From the NCBI RefSeq assembly GCF_003984625.1, contig NZ_RWKH01000015.1, positions 1-64,000 of the forward strand: a stretch of DNA of 64,000 bases, in the 5' to 3' direction. Below, one piece after another: positions 18,621-26,219 of the stretch. The stretch is from Variovorax sp. DXTD-1. GTDB lineage: Bacteria; Pseudomonadota; Gammaproteobacteria; Burkholderiales; Burkholderiaceae_C. The position numbers and the translations under genes were made by a program. The notes under the pieces are model-generated. The model had not been told where the DNA came from. It worked only from the letters and a program-made list of their open reading frames with translations, and made no database searches. Positions within the stretch are counted from its first letter, which is position 1. Each line of letters opens with the position of its first letter.

Positions 18621-19043
18621 ATGCGTACCCCCCACACCTCCAGAGCCGGTGCCAATGCGTATGCACGCGTCGGCGTGGAAACGCAGGCGATGAGCGCCTC
18701 GCCGCAACAGCTCATCGCCATGCTGTTCGACGGCGTCGTCACCACCATCGGCATGGCGCGGCACCACATGGCGAGCGGCGACACCGTGGCCAAGGGCAAC
18801 GCGATTTCCAAGGCCATCAGCATCGTCGACAACGGCCTGAAGGCCAGCCTGGACGCCAAGGCGGCAGGTGCCGCGGGCGCCGAGCTGGTGGCCAACCTGT
18901 CGGCGCTGTACGACTTCGTGATTCGCCGGTTGCTGTACGCAAACCTGCACCACGACGTGAAGGCGCTCGACGAGGCCGAAGCGATTCTCGAGAACATTGC
19001 GTCCGCATGGCGCGAAGTCGGCGGTGCAAGTGCCGACAACTGA
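18621..19043 (+). CDS. fliS: Flagellin chaperone FliS
   Basis: Cytoplasmic chaperone that keeps flagellin unfolded for export. The 140-residue helical protein has the family segments AYARVGVETQAMSASPQQLI and MLFDGVVTTIGMARHHMASG near the N-terminus, then LYDFVIRRLLYANLHHDVKA. It follows fliD by 18 bp in the usual fliD-fliS-fliT order. Confidence 0.96.
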   Translation: MRTPHTSRAGANAYARVGVETQAMSASPQQLIAMLFDGVVTTIGMARHHMASGDTVAKGNAISKAISIVDNGLKASLDAKAAGAAGAELVANLSALYDFVIRRLLYANLHHDVKALDEAEAILENIASAWREVGGASADN

Positions 19044-19062
19044 AACACCGGAATCGCAGGCC

Positions 19063-19392
19063 ATGCCGATCCGCAACGAAGTCCTCCATTGCTACAGCGA
19101 ACTGGCTTCGACCATGTCGCTCATGGCGGGGCTCGCCCGCGCCAGGGAATGGGAACGGCTCGCCGAGCTCGAAGCCCGGTGCGCGGCGCTGGTGGACCGG
19201 CTCAAGGCCATCGGCAAGGTGTCGCTCGACGTCGTGCAGCTGGAGCAGGTGCGCAACCTGATCGACTGCATCCATTCCGACCAGGAAGAGGTGTGCGACA
19301 TGGTCAAGCCGCAGCTCGAGGACCTGGTGTCGAAGATGGCCCAGTTGCAGATGCGCAGCGAACTCGGCAGGGCATACGGCACGCCGTACTGA
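19063..19392 (+). CDS. fliT: Flagellar export chaperone FliT
   Basis: Small helical protein expected to chaperone FliD and, in enterics, to inhibit FlhDC. From the ATG at 19063 it has 109 residues (MPIRNEVLHCYSELASTMSL...), matching family length. Earlier alternative starts would overlap fliS. Features are a charged helix (AREWERLAELEARCAALVDR) and a DMVKPQLEDLVSKM segment near the C-terminus. FliT sequences diverge strongly, so the call depends partly on position after fliS. Confidence 0.85.
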   Translation: MPIRNEVLHCYSELASTMSLMAGLARAREWERLAELEARCAALVDRLKAIGKVSLDVVQLEQVRNLIDCIHSDQEEVCDMVKPQLEDLVSKMAQLQMRSELGRAYGTPY

Positions 19393-19417
19393 CCTGCAAG
19401 AGAGCACGGCAAACGCA

Positions 19418-20740
19418 ATGAACAGATCGATCGGACTCGCCGATGCGCCGCTCGCAACGAAGCTTGCCGCACTGCGGCCGGAGCTCGCTGCGCTGCAGAC
19501 CGAGGTCGGCACCAGCTTGCCGGCCGGCGCCGTGGCCGAGGTCCAGCAGGTCAAGAACGATGTTCGGCTGCCGTCCCACTCACTGCTCGAGGCCGTGCTG
19601 CCGGCCAAGGTGCCGGCCGGCGCGCCGCGCGCGGCCGATGCGCCGCCTTCGGTGGCTACACAGTGGTCGGCGGCGGCCCGTGCCATCAGCGCCGTGCTGG
19701 CCGATCTTCATGCCGACGCCGAGCCTGTGCGCGGCGCGGCGCCCCTGTGGCCCTCGGCGCAGGCGCCCGCGGCGCCCGTGCTCGCCGGCGCGCTGGCGCA
19801 AACCGTGGCCGGGAGCGGGATGTTCTACGAATCGCATCTGGCCGAATTTGCCAAGGGCCTTCGCACCGTGCGGCAACTGGCCGAGGAGCCGCAAATGCGG
19901 TTGACGCAGGCAGCCACCCCCACCAGTGCCGGCACCGCGCAGCCTTCGTTCCAGGTGCCTGCACAGCCCCAGCCCGCCCAGGTAGTTCCGGGCCGGCCGG
20001 TTGCCGCGGATCAGCTTTTGGCGGTTCCGTCAGCTGGCCAACCGGTTGCCGCCGCGGGCGCATCCGCTCCCGCGGCGAGCCAGCCTGTGCCGGGCGCGCC
20101 CGCCCACGGGCAGCCCGTGGCTGTTGCGCAAGGTGCACCGGCACAAACGCCGCCGGCATCGGTCTACACGAGCCAGGGTGTTCCAGTTGCTTCGGCCGCG
20201 GTTCCCGCCTTCCCGGGTGATGCGGGTGTGGTTTCCGACGAGCGCACGGCCAGCCGCGGCCTCGGCGAAAACAGCGCTGCCGCCTCTTCGGCGCGCCCAG
20301 CCGCTTCGGTGGCCGCGCCGGCTGAAATGATTCATCCGCAAACCGTGGCGCTGGTGCATCAGCAGCTCGATCTGCTGGCTACTTCTGTTTTCCGCTGGAG
20401 CGGGCAAGCATGGCCGAATGTTCCGATGGAGTGGTCCATCCACGAAGAAGCCGACCAGCCCGCCGACGCGCCTGGAGACCGACGCAACGAGGAGCGCAAG
20501 GAGCGCCCGCGCAGCTGGTCGACCACCGTTTCGCTCTCGCTGCCCAGGCTGGGTGCCGTCGATCTTCGGCTGAGCCTGACGGGCGAACTCGTTCAGGCCC
20601 GCCTTGCCGCCAGCGAAACAGCAACACTCGCGCGCCTGCGCAATGACAGCGGCGGACTGGGGCCGCGCCTCGAAGCCGCCGGATTGCGTTTGCAAGACCT
20701 GCAGATCACGGCGATGAGCCCGGTGGAGCATGCCGAATGA
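19418..20740 (+). CDS. Second FliK-like hook-length control protein
   Basis: A 440-residue protein, mostly low-complexity Ala/Pro/Val (about residues 60-310). Its C-terminal part (about 340-435: WSTTVSLSLPRLGAVDLRLS, LVQARLAASETATLARLRND, GPRLEAAGLRLQDLQI) resembles the Flg_hook domain of FliK. It overlaps the next gene, an FlhB C-domain paralogue, by 4 bp. A FliK-like protein paired with an FlhB-like partner mirrors the FliK-FlhB interaction that controls export specificity. The canonical fliK is at 7901-9280, so this is a paralogue whose role is unknown to me. Confidence 0.75.
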   Translation: MNRSIGLADAPLATKLAALRPELAALQTEVGTSLPAGAVAEVQQVKNDVRLPSHSLLEAVLPAKVPAGAPRAADAPPSVATQWSAAARAISAVLADLHADAEPVRGAAPLWPSAQAPAAPVLAGALAQTVAGSGMFYESHLAEFAKGLRTVRQLAEEPQMRLTQAATPTSAGTAQPSFQVPAQPQPAQVVPGRPVAADQLLAVPSAGQPVAAAGASAPAASQPVPGAPAHGQPVAVAQGAPAQTPPASVYTSQGVPVASAAVPAFPGDAGVVSDERTASRGLGENSAAASSARPAASVAAPAEMIHPQTVALVHQQLDLLATSVFRWSGQAWPNVPMEWSIHEEADQPADAPGDRRNEERKERPRSWSTTVSLSLPRLGAVDLRLSLTGELVQARLAASETATLARLRNDSGGLGPRLEAAGLRLQDLQITAMSPVEHAE

Positions 20741-21030
20741 CTGCTCCGACCGATACGCGCCCGAGCGCGGTGGCTCTCTCCTATGCCGACCAGGCGAAGG
20801 CGCCGGTGGTGGTGGCCAAGGGTTACGGGGTGACGGCGGAATCGATCCTGCGGCAGGCGCGGGAGAACGGCGTGTACGTGCACGCCTCGGCGGACCTGAT
20901 CAAGCTGCTGATGCAGGTGGACCTCGATCGGCAGATTCCGCCGCAGCTCTATCTGGCGGTGGCAGAGGTGATGGCGTGGATCCACGGGATCGAAGCGGAC
21001 CAAGGCACAGCGGCAGAGGCGAAAAGCTAA
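20737..21030 (+). CDS. FlhB-like C-terminal domain protein (FhlB type)
   Basis: 97 residues corresponding only to the cytoplasmic C-terminal domain of FlhB: AVALSYADQAKAPVVVAKGYG, then ILRQARENGVYVHASADLIKLL and IPPQLYLAVAEVMAWIHGI. No membrane segment is present. The autocleavage motif NPTH is absent, since the homology starts just after where it would lie. This is the EscU/YscU-like stand-alone domain (FhlB) seen in other proteobacteria. It is translationally coupled (ATGA) to the FliK-like gene, and full-length flhB is at 39781-40923. It may modulate the export-gate specificity switch. Confidence 0.85.
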   Translation: MTAPTDTRPSAVALSYADQAKAPVVVAKGYGVTAESILRQARENGVYVHASADLIKLLMQVDLDRQIPPQLYLAVAEVMAWIHGIEADQGTAAEAKS

Positions 21031-21193
21031 ATCTTTTCCCTTAAGTTAGCGCAGGAAATGAGAACTAATTTCATCGGCAGAAACCAGTAGTGCGATTGCA
21101 ACAAAAGCTTACATGTACTTGTAGCTCGCTTTACAGTTTCCCCGTGATCGAAAGTTACAAAGTGTTAAATAGTTGGAATAATTCACTCAGGAC
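21031..21193 (+). other. AT-rich flhDC promoter and leader region
   Basis: 163 bp that are clearly richer in A/T than the flanking genes, as expected for a master-operon promoter. It begins with a small hairpin (GAAAAG/CTTTTC, 21021-21038) around the stop of the preceding gene, which may serve as its terminator. Several partial sigma-70 boxes are possible (for example TTTACA at 21130-21135), but none has a convincing partner, so I do not fix a promoter. Confidence 0.5.
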
Positions 21194-21571
21194 ATGACTG
21201 AACGGAGTGCAATTTTGGAAACGGATATTGTGATGAACGTGGCCAACGGCGAGATCTCCCGCGAGATCGGTGACATCAATCTCGCCTACATGTTGCTGGC
21301 GCAGAAGCTGGTCAAGCAGGACCGCGTGGCTGCGATGTTCCGCCTGGGCGTGAGCCGTGAACTGGCCGACATGCTGGCCAACATGTCGCTGGCGCAGATC
21401 CTCAAGCTCGCGGCGTCGAACTTCCTGCTGTGCAGTTTCCGGCTTGACGAGCATGCCTCGATGTCGGCGGTAGTTGGCGAAGATAAGGACACGATGCTGC
21501 AACAAGCGCACATGTCGATCCTGATGTCTGCCCGAAGCCTGCAGAGTAAAAAAGAAGCCGCCACGGTATGA
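21194..21571 (+). CDS. flhD: Flagellar transcriptional activator FlhD
   Basis: Subunit of the FlhD4C2 master regulator of flagellar class II genes. The 125-residue product matches FlhD through EISREIGDINLAYMLLAQKLVK, RVAAMFRLGVSRELADMLANMS and QILKLAASNFLLCSFRLDEH. It overlaps flhC by 4 bp (ATGA), the usual flhDC arrangement. The presence of flhDC rather than a sigma-54 FleQ/FlrA cascade sets the regulatory logic for this locus. Confidence 0.97.
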   Translation: MTERSAILETDIVMNVANGEISREIGDINLAYMLLAQKLVKQDRVAAMFRLGVSRELADMLANMSLAQILKLAASNFLLCSFRLDEHASMSAVVGEDKDTMLQQAHMSILMSARSLQSKKEAATV

Positions 21572-22176
21572 GCACCAAGAGCGTCCTTGGCGAAGTGCGC
21601 GAAGTTCAGCTGGCGATCCAGTTGATCCACCTCGGCGCCCGCCTGCAGTTCCTCGAGGCGGAAGTGGGCCTGAGCCGCGAGCGGCTGATCCGCCTCTACA
21701 AGGAAATCAAGGGCGTCTCTCCCCCCAAGGGGTTGCTTCCTTTTTCAACCGATTGGTATATGACCTGGTTGGCGAATATCCATTCGTCAATGTTTTACAA
21801 CATGTATCAATTCATGAAAACCCACTCCGATGAAGAAAAGGTCTGGGTATTGATTAAAAGCTACAAATTGTATTTGCAGCAAATTGAGGCGCAGGAAAGC
21901 GAACCAATTCTGGATTTCACGCGTGCATACACGATGGTTCGCTTCTTCGACAGCGACATGCTGCAACTGAGCACCTGTTGCCGGTGCGCGGGGCAGTTCG
22001 TGGCACATGCGCACGACCACAAGAGCGGGTACGTCTGCGTGCTCTGCCGGCCCCCGTCGCGGGCGGGCAAGGCGCGCGGGTCGAAGCGCGCGGCGGCCGG
22101 CGAGATCGCTGTGCCGGGCATGGAAAGCATGGGTCTTGCCGTGGAATCGGCGCTCGACGGCGGTGGGCTTCATTGA
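21568..22176 (+). CDS. flhC: Flagellar transcriptional activator FlhC
   Basis: DNA-binding, zinc-containing partner of FlhD. In the 202-residue product the four zinc-ligand cysteines fall at 137, 140, 157 and 160 (in CCRC and CVLC), the same numbering as in E. coli. Upstream family motifs include QLAIQLIHLGARLQFLEAEV and YKEIKGVSPPKGLLPFSTDW. The codons between about 21735 and 21925 are strikingly A/T-rich for this genome. A hairpin with trailing Ts follows the stop. Confidence 0.97.
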   Translation: MSTKSVLGEVREVQLAIQLIHLGARLQFLEAEVGLSRERLIRLYKEIKGVSPPKGLLPFSTDWYMTWLANIHSSMFYNMYQFMKTHSDEEKVWVLIKSYKLYLQQIEAQESEPILDFTRAYTMVRFFDSDMLQLSTCCRCAGQFVAHAHDHKSGYVCVLCRPPSRAGKARGSKRAAAGEIAVPGMESMGLAVESALDGGGLH

Positions 22177-22186
22177 AAAAAGCGGA

Positions 22187-22210
22187 CCTTGCCCCCGTGG
22201 GCAAGGCTTT
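22187..22210 (+). terminator. Intrinsic terminator/attenuator between flhC and motA
   Basis: Stem CCTTGCCC / GGGCAAGG (22187-22194, 22199-22206) with loop CCGT, followed by CTTTT. An upstream A-run (22175-22181) could extend pairing with the T-run. It sits 10 bp after flhC and only about 35 bp before motA. Confidence 0.75.
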
Positions 22211-22244
22211 TGAATCGACGCCTCAAGGGCAGTAGGGGAAGCGC

Positions 22245-23105
22245 GTGCTCCTTTTGGTTGGTTATCTGGTGGTCATAGGCGCCGTGTTCGGCGGCTATGC
22301 GCTCATGGGCGGGCACTTCGGCGTGCTGTTCCAGCCGGTGGAGCTGTTGATGATCGGCGGCTCCGCGCTGGGCGCCTTCATTGCGGGCAACAACGGCAAG
22401 ACGATCAAGTCGACGCTCAAGGAGCTGCCCCTCCTGCTGCGCTCGTCCAAGCACAACCGGCAGCTCTACCTGGATCTGCTGGCGCTGCTCTATGAGTTGC
22501 TGGCCAAGGCGCGCAAGGAAGGAATGATGAAGCTGGAGTCCGACGTGGAGGACCCGGCCAAGAGCGAGATCTTCGCGCGCTATCCCAACATCCTGGCCGA
22601 CGAGGCTGTGATGGAGTTCCTGTGCGACTACCTGCGGCTGGTCATCAGCGGCAACACGGACGCATTCGAGATCGAAGCGCTGATGGACCATGAGATCGAG
22701 ACCATCAAGCACGAAGCCGAAGTGCCCATGCACAGCCTTTCGCGCGTGGGCGACGCGCTGCCCGCGCTGGGCATCGTTGCGGCCGTGATGGGCGTGGTGC
22801 ATGCGTTGGCCTCGGCCGACCTGCCGCCTTCGGAAATGGGTGCGCTGATTGCGCACGCGATGGTCGGCACCTTTCTGGGCGTGCTGATGGCCTACGGCTT
22901 CGTCTCGCCGCTGGCTTCGCTCATCGAGCAGAAGGTGGCCGAGGGCATGAAGATGTACCAGTGCACCAAGGTCACGCTGCTCGCAAGCCTGAACGGGTAT
23001 GCACCGCAGCTGGCGGTGGAATTCGGCCGCAAGGTGCTGTTCTCGACCGAGCGGCCCAGCTTTACCGAGCTGGACAGCCACGTGCGCGAGGTCAAGGCCC
23101 GCTGA
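22245..23105 (+). CDS. motA: Flagellar motor stator protein MotA
   Basis: Proton-channel stator subunit. The product has 286 residues starting from GTG with a good AGGGGAAG ribosome binding site. Four hydrophobic segments are visible (starting MLLLVGYLVVIGAVFGGYAL). The conserved prolines equivalent to enteric P173 and P222 are in DALPALGIVAAVMGVVHAL and YGFVSPLASLIE. The cytoplasmic loop carries the charged residues that contact FliG. No sigma-28 box is visible in the 68 bp after flhC. Confidence 0.97.
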   Translation: MLLLVGYLVVIGAVFGGYALMGGHFGVLFQPVELLMIGGSALGAFIAGNNGKTIKSTLKELPLLLRSSKHNRQLYLDLLALLYELLAKARKEGMMKLESDVEDPAKSEIFARYPNILADEAVMEFLCDYLRLVISGNTDAFEIEALMDHEIETIKHEAEVPMHSLSRVGDALPALGIVAAVMGVVHALASADLPPSEMGALIAHAMVGTFLGVLMAYGFVSPLASLIEQKVAEGMKMYQCTKVTLLASLNGYAPQLAVEFGRKVLFSTERPSFTELDSHVREVKAR

Positions 23106-23126
23106 TCCACGGCGTGGAACATTGCC

Positions 23127-24077
23127 ATGAGCACGGAAAAACACAGGGTCGTCGTCAAGCGCGTTCCCGCCCACGCAGGCGGCGGGCACGGCGGCGGCTG
23201 GAAGATCGCCTATGCCGACTTCATGACGGCCATGATGGCGTTCTTTCTCGTGATGTGGCTGTTGTCGAACGCCTCGCCCAAGCAGCGTGAAGGCATTGCG
23301 GAACACTTTCGCATGCCGCTGAAGGTGGCCATCAACGGCGGCGAGAAAAGCAGCACCAGCGAGAGCGTGATTCCAGGTGGCGGCATGGACCCGAGCACGC
23401 GCGCCGACGGCGAGGTCCAGCGGGCCGACGCCGAGGAAGACGCCGATGCCGAGCGCCTGGCCAGCATGAAGGACCGGCTGGACAAGCTCATCGAGAACAG
23501 CCCGGTGTTCAAGCAGTTCCGCTCGCAGATCCTGATCGACATCACCACCGAGGGGCTGCGCCTGCAGATCGTCGACAGCGAGAACCGCCCGATGTTCGAC
23601 CTGGCCAGCGCGCAGCTGGTGCCGCACATGCGCGCCATCCTGCGGGAGATCGGCCCCACGCTCAACGAACTGCCCAACAAGATCACCTTGTCGGGGCATA
23701 CCGATGCCATCGTCTACACCAACGGAGACCGCTCCTACGGCAACTGGGAGCTGTCGGCCGACCGGGCCAACGCCTCACGGCGCGAACTGGTGGTGGGCGG
23801 CATGGCCGAGAACAAGGTGCTGCGCGTGGTCGGGCTGGCCGACAGCATGCACCTGGACAGGAGCAATCCGCGCAACCCGATCAACCGGCGCATCAGCATC
23901 ATCTTGCTCAACCACCGCACCCAGCACCAGATAGAGCGCGAGAACAGCGGCAGCGGCAACGCCGCGAGCTGGCCCGCCAAGTCACAGCCATCGCCTTCGC
24001 CGCTGCTTCCCGCCCAGGGCGTCAAGGTCACGGCCAGGGGGAGCGCCGGCGGCGGCGCTTCCGCAGAGCACCCATAG
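23127..24077 (+). CDS. motB: Flagellar motor stator protein MotB
   Basis: Peptidoglycan-anchored stator subunit of 316 residues. The single N-terminal membrane helix carries the proton-binding aspartate (D31 in YADFMTAMMAFFLVMWLLSN). The plug region follows, then an OmpA-like domain (LSGHTDAIVYTNGDRSYGNW, ELSADRANASRREL). A Ser/Pro-rich tail after the OmpA domain is not conserved. Follows motA by 21 bp. Confidence 0.97.
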   Translation: MSTEKHRVVVKRVPAHAGGGHGGGWKIAYADFMTAMMAFFLVMWLLSNASPKQREGIAEHFRMPLKVAINGGEKSSTSESVIPGGGMDPSTRADGEVQRADAEEDADAERLASMKDRLDKLIENSPVFKQFRSQILIDITTEGLRLQIVDSENRPMFDLASAQLVPHMRAILREIGPTLNELPNKITLSGHTDAIVYTNGDRSYGNWELSADRANASRRELVVGGMAENKVLRVVGLADSMHLDRSNPRNPINRRISIILLNHRTQHQIERENSGSGNAASWPAKSQPSPSPLLPAQGVKVTARGSAGGGASAEHP

Positions 24078-24118
24078 AAATTGATGCCGGCCCTACAGCA
24101 AGCCGGTTCGGAGCAACG

Positions 24119-26191
24119 ATGGATCTCAGTCAGTTCACCCAGGCATTTTTTGTCGAAGCCGTCGAGCTTCTGGCGCAGATGGAGCAATTGCTTCTCGAGC
24201 TGGACGCCGATGCGCCCGACAGCGAGCAGCTCAACGCCATCTTCCGTGCCGCGCACTCCATCAAGGGCGGCGCGGCCACGTTCGGTTTTGTTGCGCTGAC
24301 CGATACGACGCACCTGCTTGAAACCCTGCTCGACCGCGCGCGCCATGGCCAGCTGAGCCTGAGCCGCTCGATGATCGATGCATTTCTGGAAACGAAGGAC
24401 GCCTTGCAAGAACAACTGATTGCCTATCAGGCCGAGAACGAACCCGATCCTGAGATGGTCGCCCACATCTGCGGTGTGCTCCGGCAACTCGCGCTCGAGA
24501 CCGAGGGCGGCGCAGCCGCGGCTCCGGCGCCTGCACCCGCACCCGCGCCGGCGGTGGTTGCCGCCCCTGTTGTTGCCGCCGCGGCCGCACCGGGCCACGA
24601 CGCGCTGCGCATCAAGTTCTCGCGCCTTTCCGACAGCGAATGCGACCTGCTGGCCGACGAGCTCGGAAACCTCGGCAAGCTGCTGTCGCGCACGCGCAGC
24701 AACGACCAGCTCACGGTGGTGCTCGAGACCAGCTGCGCGCCGGACGACATCATTGCCGTGTGCTGCTTCGTCATCGACGAATCGCAGATCGAGATCACGC
24801 CGGAAGCCGCCCCTGCGACGGGCGCCGAAAGCGCTGCGAGCGCGGCAAACCCGCTGCCCATTGCTGCAGTGGCTGCCGCACCGGCTGCGCTGGCAGCGGC
24901 CCGGCCCGCCGCGGCACCCGCAGGCGCGGCCGCCAAGCCTTCCGCCGCGGGCGCGGCAACGGCTGCAAAAGACTCGAGCTCGATTCGCGTGGACGTGGAG
25001 AAGGTCGACCAGCTCATCAACCTGGTCGGCGAACTCGTCATCACGCAATCGATGCTGACGCAGGCCGCCACCATGCTCGACCCGGTGGAGTGCGAGCGCT
25101 TCCTGAGCGGCCTGGGCCACCTGGAGCGCAACGCCCGCGACCTGCAGGAGTCGGTCATGTCGATCCGCATGATGCCGATGGACTATGTGTTCAGCCGCTT
25201 CCCGCGCGTGATTCGCGACGTGAGCGCCAAGCTCGGCAAGGAGGTGCGCCTGGACACCTTCGGCAAGGAAACCGAACTCGACAAGGGCCTGATCGAACGC
25301 ATCATCGATCCGCTCACGCACCTGGTGCGCAACAGCCTGGACCACGGCATCGAGACGCCGTCGCAGCGCATTGCCAAGGGCAAGGAGGCCGAAGGGCAGC
25401 TGCTGCTGTCGGCCCAGCACCACGGCGGCAACATCGTGATCGAGGTGAGCGACGACGGCGCCGGCCTCAACCGCGAAAAGATCCTGGCCAAGGCCATGCA
25501 GCAAGGGCTGCCCGTTTCCGAGACGATGCCTGACGACGAGGTGTGGCAGTTGATCTTCGCGCCCGGCTTCTCCACGGCCGAGCAGGTGACCGACATCTCC
25601 GGCCGCGGCGTGGGCATGGACGTGGTCAAGCGCAACATCCAGGAGATGGGCGGACACGTCGAGATCAGCTCGCGCGAGGGCTGGGGTACCACCACCCGCA
25701 TCGTGCTGCCGCTCACGCTGGCCATCCTGAACGGCATGTCCGTCAAGGTCGGCACCGAGGCCTACATCCTGCCGCTGAGCTACGTGATCGAGTCGCTGCA
25801 GCCGCGGCCCGAGCACCTGCATTCGATTACCAGCGACGGCCATGTGATCAAGGTGCGGGGCGAATACCTGCCGCTCATCGAACTGCACAGCGTGTTCGAC
25901 GTGTCGGGCGCGCAGACCGATCCGACGCAGGGCATCCTGGTGATCGTGCAGGCCGGCGAGGCGCGCTTTGCGCTGTTGGTCGACGAACTGCTTGGCCAGC
26001 ACCAGGTGGTGGTGAAGAACCTGGAGACCAATTACCGCAAGGTTCCGGGCATTTCGGCCGCAACGATCCTGGGCGACGGCAGCGTGGCTTTCATCATCGA
26101 CGTGGACGCCATGCCGCGCATCCAGCGCGCGCACGCAACGCGCACCACCGCCCTGGCGAATGCGGCGCGGATGGACCCGGTTGCCGCCTGA
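24119..26191 (+). CDS. cheA: Chemotaxis histidine kinase CheA
   Basis: Central chemotaxis kinase that phosphorylates CheY and CheB. The 690 residues have all five domains. P1 carries the phospho-accepting histidine (H46 in RAAHSIKGGAATFGF). An Ala/Pro linker and a P2-like region follow, then another Ala/Pro linker. P3 is the dimerisation domain (SIRVDVEKVDQLINLVGELV). The P4 ATPase contains NSLDHGIE, DDGAGL and GRGVGMDVVKRN. P5 is the CheW-like regulatory domain. It needs CheW to couple to receptors, but no cheW gene is in this window. First che gene after motB (41-bp gap). Confidence 0.97.
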   Translation: MDLSQFTQAFFVEAVELLAQMEQLLLELDADAPDSEQLNAIFRAAHSIKGGAATFGFVALTDTTHLLETLLDRARHGQLSLSRSMIDAFLETKDALQEQLIAYQAENEPDPEMVAHICGVLRQLALETEGGAAAAPAPAPAPAPAVVAAPVVAAAAAPGHDALRIKFSRLSDSECDLLADELGNLGKLLSRTRSNDQLTVVLETSCAPDDIIAVCCFVIDESQIEITPEAAPATGAESAASAANPLPIAAVAAAPAALAAARPAAAPAGAAAKPSAAGAATAAKDSSSIRVDVEKVDQLINLVGELVITQSMLTQAATMLDPVECERFLSGLGHLERNARDLQESVMSIRMMPMDYVFSRFPRVIRDVSAKLGKEVRLDTFGKETELDKGLIERIIDPLTHLVRNSLDHGIETPSQRIAKGKEAEGQLLLSAQHHGGNIVIEVSDDGAGLNREKILAKAMQQGLPVSETMPDDEVWQLIFAPGFSTAEQVTDISGRGVGMDVVKRNIQEMGGHVEISSREGWGTTTRIVLPLTLAILNGMSVKVGTEAYILPLSYVIESLQPRPEHLHSITSDGHVIKVRGEYLPLIELHSVFDVSGAQTDPTQGILVIVQAGEARFALLVDELLGQHQVVVKNLETNYRKVPGISAATILGDGSVAFIIDVDAMPRIQRAHATRTTALANAARMDPVAA

Positions 26192-26219
26192 CAAACGATA
26201 TCCATAGGGAGACGATGCA

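Noticed and set aside
22177..22245. Sigma-28 promoter for motA
   Set aside because: No GCCGATAA-like element with a TAAA 15 bp upstream exists in this gap.
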